Shown here: positions 23,001-35,000 of the stretch, piece by piece
Numbering within the stretch: position 1 is the stretch's first letter
Layout: every line of letters starts with the position of its first letter
Origin: Ancylostoma caninum
Lineage: Eukaryota; Nematoda; Chromadorea; Rhabditida; Ancylostomatidae
Length of the DNA stretch: 64,000 nucleotides
Reading direction: 5' to 3'
Assembly: GCA_037903475.1 (NCBI GenBank)
Contig: JBAJFG010000002.1
Coordinates: forward strand, 1,736,001 to 1,800,000
Notes under the pieces: model-generated
The model's input: only the letters and a program-made list of their open reading frames with translations
What the model was told of the DNA's origin: nothing
The model's database searches: none
Program-made: the position numbers and the translations under genes

Positions 23001-26000
23001 CCGGATGAGATTTGGAATGTGAGGATTAACTTTACCCTTGGGCAGGGGAAAACCAGCTTTTGTTCATCACTGCCGATCAAATCTATGAAAGATTTGCGAA
23101 TATCAATATAAATCGCACCTTTACTGCACCACCAAAATCCTAACGCAACCTCTCTAGTGCGAAGATCTGGTTTAGGAAAACTTAGAGATGGGAGAAAGTG
23201 TATATCAATACAAATTCACGCTTCTTTTTATCGTACGGGAATCAAGCTCAATCTATAGCTATCACAAGATCTAGAATTGGGTAGTTTTTGGGGTTAAAAA
23301 AAAGTTAGAAAAGGGGTGCGATTCATTAACGCGTAACCTTTGGCTACGGCCTGGTTTGAGGCCGGTGTGGCGCTAGCTGCGATTCACGAGCGCGCGGGTT
23401 GGTCACCGGCAGGTCACCGACGGGCCAATTCCAACCTAACGTCTGAAGGTCCGGCTAGCAATTGGTTAGGCAGTTAGCGATCGGAAAATTGCTTAGAATA
23501 TTGCTCTATTTTGATTTAACTGATTGCCACTAGCTCATAACTACTTTCCGAGCTTAATGCCATTTTCGGCTTCACAATATTTTGTCTAAAACTGGCTTAA
23601 ATTTTTCACGAACTAAACCAATTGAAAGCACGCAGTGATCTCATAGTTAGTAAATTTAGGGCGGAAATTTTTGAATTTTTCTAAAACTGTGAGTAAAAGT
23701 GAAAACTTTAGATAAAACTCATAATATTAAAAATGTGATGAAGTCGTTAGCAATAAAAATCCAGAAATTTGAAACTTAACTAGAAACCAGGATACTATTG
23801 TGATGAGATCTAAAAAGGAAATGTATTACAGGAGGTCAGATGTGGCGTCGAAGTAAAGTTCATTTTAAATTTTCGTACATTTACGATGAGGAAGGGAGTT
23901 GTAAAGTCTGAAATAACTGTTGATGTTCACAAAATAAAGGTGGTTTTTTGAACCGTTCATTCATTCGTGCAACCGAAGGTCCAATATTCGAATAATCTGT
24001 TCAAACATACGTTTAAAAAAGTGTATTATTCGAGCGACTGAAAAATGGAATATTTTAGAAATTATTAATATTTGAAATAGTCGGAAGTTCTTGGTTTTTG
24101 AGTCATTGACGAATTCAAATGTATTTTAAATAGTCCCTCGCAAAATGCCCACTAAGTGTCTCGTTCCAATACAGAGGTTTCAATGACTATGTACTATCAT
24201 TAAGTGTGTAATATTTAGGTACTAATTATGAAACTATGTAATAAAATATGGAAAAAAAGTGATTCTACAGAAATATGGCGAGTCAGTATGCGGTTATTGA
24301 GGGGCTGCTGGCTGGTTAACAACCTTAACCCGCGTGCACGCTAATGCTTCGCAGGTTGGGTCTGCCCTGTGGTTACACTAGCCAGCTGGTTTACTAGCCA
24401 GCGGCTAGCGCGCTAACCTGGTCAGCGTTGATGAATCGCACCCAAGATGTCACAGCGGAAGCATCATCTATCAGATCGTGGGTGTTCACTTCCGCACTTT
24501 TATTGTCATGTCGATTGAAGAAAAACGTTTTGAAACTTTGTTACAGTGAGCATTCATCCCTGCCCTCAACTTGCAAATGGCCGGTTTAGGTTCCAGGAAT
24601 GTCCTCAACGCTTGAGCATCAGGGAACATCCTGCAACATGGTTGCCTTGGCGATTAAAGTCGACGGAAGAAAAATTCGCGATCCAATAGCCCATTGAGAA
24701 GGTCCGACAAACACTGATCGAGTTTGAAGTCATCAACCGTAATCAGCCAAAATACGCCTCTGCTCATCATTTGTCGGCGACTCCATAAAAATCCTCAGGG
24801 AAGAGCTATCCAGAATATTCAAGCAGCTTTCGAAAGAGGAGGAAGAGTCAAACCAGAAATTTACTTAAGTTGGGCTGAAGTTGCTCAAATTGGGCAAAAG
24901 TAAAATTTAGTTGAGCATAGTCCGGAACAGCAATTATTTTTGCAACAACCTGATAGTATAAATTGCCCTTCTCGGGGCTACCTTATGGCTCTATGTAGCT
25001 TTTGTTTGAAAACAATCACGTTCTTAATGATTGTTTGCGAACAGAAGAATTTATGGGAGCTCGTGTAACCCGCATTGCAAGTTTGCTTTCGTTCACTCTC
25101 CTTAATTCCATAGTAATCTTCAGGATGGCGTCACCTGTGTGATGGAAGCAGCAAGAAACGGTTTTGTTAACATCGTTGAAATGATGCTGGATCATAGCGG
25201 AGTTTTCCCTCAACCACCTCGAGCTGTAGCTGGAGCAGCTATGTCTCACGGCGATAAAGGCAGTCCACCTGTTCCACCTCCACCACCGCCAACTCCTACG
25301 GCTTCGACGAAGGTAAGAGTTTTCTTTATGTATGTGAAAATTGCTTTATCATCTGCTGACTACAAAAATATTTACAACAACTCTCGATATTTACAGTTAA
25401 GCTGATTTTATATTACTCAACCAACCAACCACGGTTTCTTCTTAGTTTTTCCCTTTTTCATTTCTTTCGGATTTATGGAGGATTTCCTCCTGACTAACAG
25501 TCTTCGTTCATGTTCAGATTGTCAGATTCTCGCTTATTTTTGTAGCACCACGAAATACTATGTGAAATGTCGGGTTTGTCCTAAGTCACCCAGTTCAATG
25601 CTCATTATTAGTCATTAATGTTTATATATTTATTTTTTTGTACTCCATTTACTGCATATGGATAATTGCAGCAAACGGTCACTGCTGTACGTCGTGGAAA
25701 GAAGGCCTCTGCCGCTTCATCCACAACCACACCTTCCCTGGCTACTCCGCCAGGCAGTATTCCTCCCTTATCTAAGACAGCAACCAACGTTCCGACTCCC
25801 CCAGATCCATCCACCTATGGCTTGTCTGGCTTCCCTGCTTCGCAGGTTAGTTACTTTTTCTTAGAGTTCGTCCTACTGTCCATCGTCTTTTCAATAACCA
25901 TTCAACTCGTTCTCTGTTTTTGTGAGTCACAACGATGTTTCAGCCGGGTCATTACGTTTCCTTGCCTGCAGATTTTTCTAACAGTTCGGCATTAACCTGG

Positions 26001-29000
26001 TTCGCATCGCTTTTTTCCGGTCTAGGTGATGGCTCGACTCCTGTAAGTGTAGTCTTATAATCAAAACAAGCATTTTCTCGAGGTGCTTCATTCCAGGCAT
26101 TTCCCGCTACACCTGGGAGTGGTTGTTCCATGCCAATATCTTCGAATCCAACTCCTACCATAACTCCAGCCGAGATGAAGGCACGAGTGGAAGCGTTCGA
26201 GATGCTGACGAAAACATCCCCTTTTCTCATGCAGTACCAATCGAATATGCCTCTAGTCAATCCATTCGACCCTCAAGCGCCATTGCCTGTATCCGCTACA
26301 AATCCGAACCCACTCTCACTAGCGGACGTTCCCATGCCAAGTTTTCAAGAGATGCTTAACGGTCCGGATGCTAAACAGGTGAATTTTTTCTTAGCAGATG
26401 GTCAGGGGCTTGGCCAAAAAAAAAAAAGATATAAACGTGCCGGTCAACTATTAGTGCATAGCAGGGCACCACCCATCCGGTGTGCTACGCCACTCATCCT
26501 TGTGGGGCGGCAAACCAGATGGGTGCTGTGATTGTCTTGATGCTATTGATGTTACCCAAGCATTTCGGATTGAAAACGGATACACAAAGAAAAACGGCGG
26601 AAAATGTAAGCGAATAATCAATACTGGTAACCACATAACCCGGTCGATCTGCCGTGCCGCGCAGACGGTACAGCCCACCAGAATAGGTGGTATTGTGCGA
26701 TGCAAAAATGAATGACTGGCACTGTACAAGGTTTTATGGTTGTTTCGGAACAAGTGAGTGGACTGAAAGACAATGATGATTATTCTTGCTTTTCAGAATG
26801 CCCAGCAGTTGAGTGAATACATGCGAAAGCGATTTGCCGCGCAGACAGCCATGTACGAGAGCCTTCCGCAGCGCTTTGATCCCGCCGTTGCTGCTGGTTA
26901 GTTATTCTAGTTTGCTCCTAACTTTTGTTGCTCTGATGTTTTCTTTTTCGTTCAGAAAGTCTATCAATTCCTCGTGCTGCGAGTTTACCCGCACAGTCTA
27001 TATCAGCTCCATGCACCCCAGGCACTGGGTCAGATAAGTCCAATTCATCGGTGGGCAGGGCCGTTTCTAATCAGGTTTGTTTGGTCTAATCTTATACAGA
27101 AACTGAAGGATCTGCAAAATACTAACCAGAGCTGCTCTCCTACCAGAACTATCTAGCAAGGAGATTACAGTGTGCACGTTTTCTTTCCAATTATCAGAAA
27201 CTAATTTGAAAAGGAACCTATTCATTGTCTGTTCAGGGCATTTCAGTGGGTTGCAGGGTTGAGGGTGTTAGCTGAGAGGGTCAGTGATAACTGTTTCTAT
27301 CTATCGTGTATTTGGATTAAGAGAGATTCGAGAATTCTACCATTTTCGTTGGGCTTTATGTAATTCTTGTCTGCTGCTGAAACATTGATGTCCAACGATT
27401 CGTCTTGACATCAGGAATGATTATTGGGGTTATTTTCGAAGTGATTACTGAAGATTTTGCGAGACGGGACTTCTGTAAAGACAGGATTTGCTTGTCGTAA
27501 TTTTGTGCTAATTAAACTAAGCCTTTGTCTTCCATAAGCAACTATAACGGGATGCATGTTAGCATGTCATAATATTAGGTTGAAGAATTATAATTATCCA
27601 TTGGACCTTCAAATAAAAATCATTGCAACGACAACATTACAAAGCTCCATATTTCCCAATTTGTTGGTTGAGTCTTCTACTTCCTCCAGGCAATGAACAA
27701 GTGCCTCTGTGAAAAAAAAAACGCAACGCTTTGAGACGCAGCAGCGACCAACTAAATTTTGGCTTCACCGCAGTTTCTAAAGGTTTTTTTTCGCCAGTGA
27801 ACGCTGCAAGAGCAGGAACAGGTGTTAATCTGATAGTGCTAATACTGGACTAGGGGACACGTGAGGGAGGGCTTCCCATCCTTTTTTTTTTTTGGTTATC
27901 TACTAGGTCATCTTCGCGATGTGTCGTTTTGACCATGTTATGGATAAGTTTTGTAGCCGCCGTTTTGATACCATGGCGATAGAGGCCTTGGTCCAAGCGG
28001 TCCTAATATTGCGCAGAGATCATCAATGAACGTCTGACCAGTATTCATCATCCTTGAAAGGAGCGCTTATTTCATAATTTATTGCTAACGCAGTGCCACA
28101 TTCCATTCGTGACTATCGGGTTTAGGTGGCGGATTAGGCTGCTATCCGTCGCTAATCAGGTGCGGTTTTTTGGCTGCATGTCCAAGACACACTATTTTAT
28201 TATCTGACACTATAGTGTTTTTGAAGAAGCAGCGATTCATTGGGCGGAAAAGAAGGATTTGGCTGATGGCGACCTGCACGCTTATCCCCTTGAGGTAGAA
28301 TACCAATTAAAATAATTTTCCAAAAGTAAGAAATTGGAGAACACCAAAAAAGTCACACATCTTTTGGAGCTCCATGAAGTGTTCTTTCACACGTCCCGGA
28401 AAAAAGGGAAGATAAGAAAACGAATGCAGCGGATGTTTATAATTCGGGTGGTGACATCTTGAACACCAGTGCCCTAAATTCTTCAGAATATAGGGCATGG
28501 CTGGCTCACTGCCCCAGATTCATGCGTTAATGTTCTACTTTCGTTAGCTGCTCTGCTAATTACACTGGGGCGGGTAAGGGGTCACCTCCACAGCCAGGCC
28601 TCGCTTCACTGCAAGAATCTTGTCGAAATCTGACTAGCAAGAGCAAGGATTGTGCTGTTTATTTGACTGTTTTCTTTTAGACGTCGCTGATCAGATAATA
28701 TTATACAGCACAATCCTTGTTCTTACTAGTTAGATCTCGACAAGGATTTTGTAGTGAAGCGAGCCCTGGCTGCGGCAATGACCTCTTAGCTGCTCACCCT
28801 AATTAGCGGAGCAGCCAACAAAAGTAGGGCAACGACTCATGAATCTGGCTGGAGCAGTGACCCAGCCATGCCCTGTATTCTGGAGAATGTAGGGCACTGG
28901 TGTTCAAGATGTCTGCCTCCCTTATAATTCCTCAACCTAATATTGGGTGTGTATCATCGTGAGGGAAAAAGGGGCGTGGCATGGTTCTGCGATTGGTCCA

Positions 29001-32000
29001 TTCAAATCCTCCTCCCGCCGTTGACTCGTTCCCTTCGCGCGCGATTCCACTATACATAAACATCTAGGATTTGAAGGCGACCGAGGACGAGTTGATCGTG
29101 AAGGGCGGGGAGTCTCCGCCTCGTTTTCCCTCACGATGATACACACCCCTTAATATTATCAACGAAGCTATATACCCTGGACCCACTCTAAATTACCAAT
29201 CACTCTCTGTTTGGAAAGACTGAAAAGTATTGTTTCATATTTTGATACTGACGGATGCCTATACGACGATAAAGAGTGCGAGATAACCCAAACTCACACT
29301 TCCAACTCTGGTTTTCTTCTCTATTGAAGAAAAAAAAAAGCACATTCCGATACTGACAATAAGGTTCGTTAGTTGGGTCTTGAAATGGAATGATTGATGT
29401 GATCTCTTGAAGGTAGTGTCCAGGCAAAACTTTAGGTACTTCAGACTTGACATACTCTTACTTTATTCGACGAGCTGATTGCAACTGTCTAGGTCTCACC
29501 TACACGAACCTCAAAATTTGTGTTTTTTGAAAGCTTCGAAGTTACGATGTGGGCGAGTTGTTTTGTGGAAAATGAGAGGAGGTAATGAGGCTCTCCGAAC
29601 TCCCATATTCTGGAAAGACCCGCTAATTATTGTTAGCCATGAATAACAGTTGACCATATGACTTCGGAGAACTCTATTTATAAAGAGTTGGTATATTTTA
29701 ACACATGTGGAAGCATGGATCAATGCAGTAGGACGGTGTATCTATTTCCGTCCAATTCCTGCGTATTTTCTAGACTACTGTTGCAAGCCTTTTTTTTAAA
29801 TAGGAGGTATTATTACTATTTTGTTTCATATTTCTTGATAAGGGCGTCCAAATTACAATTTCAAGACCAGAAACTTCTCTGAAGGAGAAAACCCATAATA
29901 AGGCTAAATTGCGTCACAATTCCTGGTGTGGTTAATCTTGGTCAACTACAGAGCAGCCTGAGGAACATTTAGAAGGCTTCTTTGCTCTTTTTGTTGGTAT
30001 TTTCACCAATAACGGATTCTTTTCTAAACTCATGTCAAAATTTCGAGGCAGTATCGATTGAAACACCTGTCTAATTCAGCGGTACAGATTCAACGAGTTG
30101 ATACACGTTGGTATGAGCACTGTCCTCAGCATAAGAGAATGGAAAGGGGCTTAGATGGTGAAATATGTCTTGACAATCTCAGACATTATTTAATGATTTC
30201 GCAAAATCCCTGAAGGCGAAGCCAGCATTTGATCGAATTCGAATTGAACAACCCCAGTAATTAAGGATTCTTAAATTTTCATAGGATATTACATTTTTCG
30301 CTTTTCAATTTCTAGATACTTCGTCGTGCCCTGCCCACGGCAGGGCAATCCGCCGGCGTGAATACGATGAACTCACAAGTGCCCCTTCCACAAATTACAA
30401 CACCAGCTCCTGGATTGGTCCAAACGACTGGCCTTGCTCCTGCTGTGGTACCCGCGGCAACCACTCCTTCTTCAGGGTTTGCCAGCCTGCGTAGGGCTCA
30501 CAGTGAAGGAGACGATTTGGACATCACAAGGTAACTGTTTTTGAAGTACTTTTTTACCAATGTTCAAACGATTTTCTTTTGTTCAGAGCGACTGCTAGTC
30601 AACGAGCTGCATTCAATGTCGATAAGGCTACTGAGTCAAATAATGACACCCCACTTACCTTAGCCTGTTCTAATGGTCATGCTCAGATGGTGAATGTGCT
30701 GGTATGTCGAGGCGCAAATATCGAGCATCGGGATAAAAAGGTAAAATACTTGGAACGGTATTGTATAAGTGTTTCTCATTCTGTTTAATATTTAGGGTTT
30801 CACTCCACTCATACTGGCGGCGACTGGTGGCCATCGTGAGGTGGTAGAATTGCTACTTGATAATGGCGCGCAAATAGAAGCACAGTCTGAGCGAACAAAG
30901 GATACGGCGTTATCATTGGCATGTTCTGGGGGACGTAAGGATGTTGTAGAGTTACTTTTGAGCCGTGGAGCCAACAAGGTACCGAATTTGGATAGCATAC
31001 AATCCTGCTTTTCATTTTCATTGCGCACAATCATGTATTATTCTAGGAGCACCGTAATGTTAGTGACTATACACCGTTATCATTGGCTGCGTCCGGTGGA
31101 TACGTGGAAATAGTGAATATGCTCCTTAATGCCGGTGCTGAGATTAATTCACGGACTGGAAGCAAGGTGGGGTATAACACACGGTAGTCCATTTTCAGAA
31201 GACATTGCTGTTTTGTTACCCTTTTATGGATTGTTTTACCACGATTTTGTTGTGTTTAGCTTGGAATATCCCCGCTAATGTTAGCAGCTATGAATGGACA
31301 TAAGGAGGCTACTCGTGTGCTGCTGGAGCAGGGGTCTGACATAAATGCACAGATTGAAACAAATAGGTCAGCCCTGAAAACCTTCCATAACATTTCCTCA
31401 ATTCAAATTCCAGTCGCTGAGAGCCTTCACTACTGAGAAGAACCTATTTTTCTTAAATTTAGGAACACTGCCTTAACTTTGGCTTGTTTCCAAGGTAGAA
31501 CAGAAGTGGTAGCATTACTGTTGCAGTACAACGCTAATGTTGAGCACAGAGCGAAGGTCTGTTTTTTCCCAAGCATGTTATGGCTGTTCCTCATCTTGGG
31601 TTCATGTTGAGATTGTAGACAGGGTTAACTCCCCTTATGGAGGCGGCAAACGGTGGCTATGTTGAAGTAGGCGAACTCCTCCTGGATGCGTGTGCTGATC
31701 CAAATACTGCCCCTGTACCATCAAGCCGCGACACAGCCCTCACTATCGCAGCCGACAAAGGTCATGAGCGGTTCGTCGATATGCTAGTACACCGAGGAGC
31801 TCATATCGACGCTAGGAACAAGAAGGTAAGTTCACAGTATCTTTTGCTATACTGAAAATCGCGCTTTTTTAATGGCTATTTCCTCGCTGTCAGAGTTCGT
31901 TGGCCCTAATGGTTTGTTTTCTTTTCTACAGGATGTTCTACAGGATTTCAGGATTTCTATAGATTCTTTTTCTACAGGATGTTCTACAAGATTTTCGGGG

Positions 32001-35000
32001 GATGATTAAAACGCTCCAACTAAAGTCCTCTCTTGTATCCATTCCTTGTATGTTATGCCCAGGATGTGAGAGGCTGTCCTCTGAGCATCTGCGGTACATC
32101 AGAATGTGGCGCTGCGCCGTTTTTTTAATCTTGGCGCGGAAATAGACGAACAACCAATTCAAGCGACTTTCTTGTACGAGTTCCTGTGGAGCGCCACTGC
32201 GTACAAGAATGACAACAATATCAGCATGAAGCTTGCTCACTTCGGCCGTGCAACCGTGAACCGGCGGTTTCAAAGGCAGCAGGAGCTGAAATTCTCGACT
32301 CTGAGCTGAGCTGCGGGTGGTGAAGTACAGACTCAGCACATCATAAATGTGAAACGAACACAGACAATGATGGCCTACCTGCAGAGAAAATGGAACATTC
32401 GCCGCGAACACGCCTGGCCGTATTCGTGCGCGGACGAGTTTTCCCCGGCGCGAAAGCCATTGCGGCGCGTGGTTTTGGCCGAGTCCCGCCATGAAACCCT
32501 GTGAATTGAATCCATTTCGTTTTCCCTTTGCGCCAAACCACGCACCGCAATGGCTTTTGCGCCGGGGAAAACTCGTCCGCGCGCGAACACGGCCTGGCGT
32601 GTTCGCGACGAATGTTCCATTTTCTCTGCAGGTAAGCCATCATTGTCTGTGTTCGTTCCACATTTATGATGTGCTGAGTCTGTACTTCATCACCCACAGC
32701 TCAGCTCGGAGTCGAGGATTTCAGCTCTTGCTGCCTTTAACTATCAGTACTACTTAGTTACCCAGATATATCCTGAGCCAAGGAGCAGGGTATACTCCAC
32801 TGGAGTTGCTGGCAAGGAACGTGATGGTCAACTTCAGCATTTACGATGGTCAATTTAGCGCGTTGACCGTAACTGTGGGAGGAAAGAGAGATCAGCGTGC
32901 CACGGTGCACGTTCTGCTTGAGAAATACACCCTACATGGCTTACGAAGTCGGCAGTAAGAGGAGCTGGCATGGACCGCGCTGGCGCACACGCTACCTTTG
33001 CTCCACCTCGCTCCCTCCAGTTGACACCTTGTCCGGTCGTTGAAGCGCTCCTTGGCGGAGGATCACTTCGCCAACTTTGAGAATTATCATTAACTGATGA
33101 ATTCCTCAACCACTAGCATCTTAATCCCTTACCAGACGGTGTCAAATCTGCTCCTGATAGGCGACATCGAGTTATGGGTGCACATGATAATTCCAGAGTG
33201 TCCTGGAAGTTCCTATTAAAAGAAAGTTCCAAGAACGAGTAAAGTCTGGAGTGTCTCAGTTATCGTTATCGACAACTAATCCACCCTTAACTTTTTAAAA
33301 TCAACGCACACTCGTTTCCTTATGTAGTTCGTACATTTCATCGGTTCGCTGCTGTCGAATTTCTGCAAAAATTCGGCACCCAATATCAACGTAACGATCA
33401 ATTGGTTTGATGAGAAGATTTATCTTTGTAGGAAGGCGGGGAGGGATAGGGGAGAAGAACATTAAGTCTCCGTTAATCAAGGCATTTTTGGTTAAACGTT
33501 TCGTGTAAAGTTCTGAGAAAAAGTTCCAACTCTCATTCCATTTTCATCGACCAAACAATGAATTGTAAAAAAGCTTTCGTACGATGATATCGTTTTTTTT
33601 TTTCATCAATCAAATGTATCGCTCTTTTTCTAACGGGTCGTCTTAACATTTTGCCGATAGTATGAGTTTGCGAGTAATTAAATAAAAGAATAAAGCAAAT
33701 TAAGAAAATGAATGGTGATGCGAAAAATATCTGTTTAAACTGTTGCTTTGCACGTGCTCACGAGAAATGTGTGCTTTTACGTGTTATTAGAGGTGACGTT
33801 GACTTAAAACGTTACGTGTAACACTCCATTATGAATTTGACGTATGCAGATCAAGGCGAATAGGTTTGCCATAAAAAGACATTATTGCATTTATTTCGGA
33901 CGAATCTGAAAATAATGTTGTCACGTTGTTAACGACTGAAGCCATACCAGACTATTTCCATTGCGTCTATCTGTATTTCAGTTTAAGTGGTCTGCATTGC
34001 CTGACGGATTCCTTATCTCCCACGTACATCCAATTTGGTTCAGTTAGCCTTAATTATTGATTTCGAGTAAGAATCGTCTTTAGGGATGCACTGCTCTATG
34101 GTTGGCGTGTCATGGTGGGCATCTGGAGACAGTACAAACATTAGTCAAACACGGTGCTGACGTCGACCTACAAGACAATCGTAAAATGTCGCCGCTAATG
34201 GTTGCTTTTCGCAAAGGTCACGTGAAGGTAGGTCTTGACAGTGTGGGGATCTTTCTTGTCCTATCCTCGAATTATTTCACACAAAGTAGGTGTAATTGCA
34301 TCATCAAGCATGGTGATTCAGATTTGATTGTACAAGAGTGTTCACCCATTCTTGGTTCTAGGTATTAAACTTGATCTGTTAGACCACTGGACTTCTGTCC
34401 AAGCTTTTTGAATATCATCATTTATTGGACGTTCAGGTTGTACAACACATGGTCCAACATGTACGGCAGTTTCCAGGAGATCAAGAATTGTCTCGCTATC
34501 TCACAACAATAACCGAACCGGTTAGTTAATGCGAGTAATATTTCTTTTTCTGTCAGCTAGCAGTTCATACAGGGAACGTCAATCACGATAACTACTCCAA
34601 CGGCCTGGAGCGCAGCACCCACGTGGCGGAGCTCGATGCTGTGGATATCAGTGCTGCCTCGCTGACGCCACGTGGGTGCTGCTGCACTCCAGACGCTGGA
34701 GTAGTGATCGTGATTGACGTTCCCTGTATGTTTTTGTACGTGGAATTTAGCCATTTGGACAGCAAAAGATGTCTAACAACGTGATCAGACATGTACAATC
34801 ACGGTAGAAAATGGAGTTGGAAGTGGGGGGGGGGCCCCCCCCCCCCGCTTCGTATAAGTCCGTAACATAACCTGTCCTTCAGGTCTTGACTTGTTAGCTG
34901 ACACGTCCAGAATGTTCTGACTTGTTAGCTCTCCTAATGTACAGTAGTTACCTAAACTGCAAACAAGTCAGAACGTGTAGAACAGGTCGTATTATCGACT

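Larger units (their letters stand above)
18743..25123. other. MASK intron 17 (6.4 kb), transposon-rich
   Basis: The largest intron of the gene. It contains foldbacks at 19432-19582, 20477-20548, 20872-20929 and 20949-21077, a direct repeat pair near 20170-20430, two SINE-like copies (21465-21790, 22150-22470), a 1.13-kb TIR element (23314-24443), a C-rich tract at 21139-21175 and a stray GGGCAATTTATACT-type end at 24952-24968. No protein-coding gene is recognisable inside it. Confidence 0.75.
27075..30315. other. MASK intron 23 (3.2 kb)
   Basis: Contains a 461-bp foldback (28453-28913) and a 204-bp MITE (28945-29148). The remainder (27,075-28,450 and 29,150-30,315) is AT-rich with homopolymer runs and no gene I recognise. 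Confidence 0.7.

Noticed and set aside
31938..32757. Long ORFs on both strands (for example 184 and 118 codons)
   Set aside because: They cover the arms of the 32272-32738 foldback and mirror each other.
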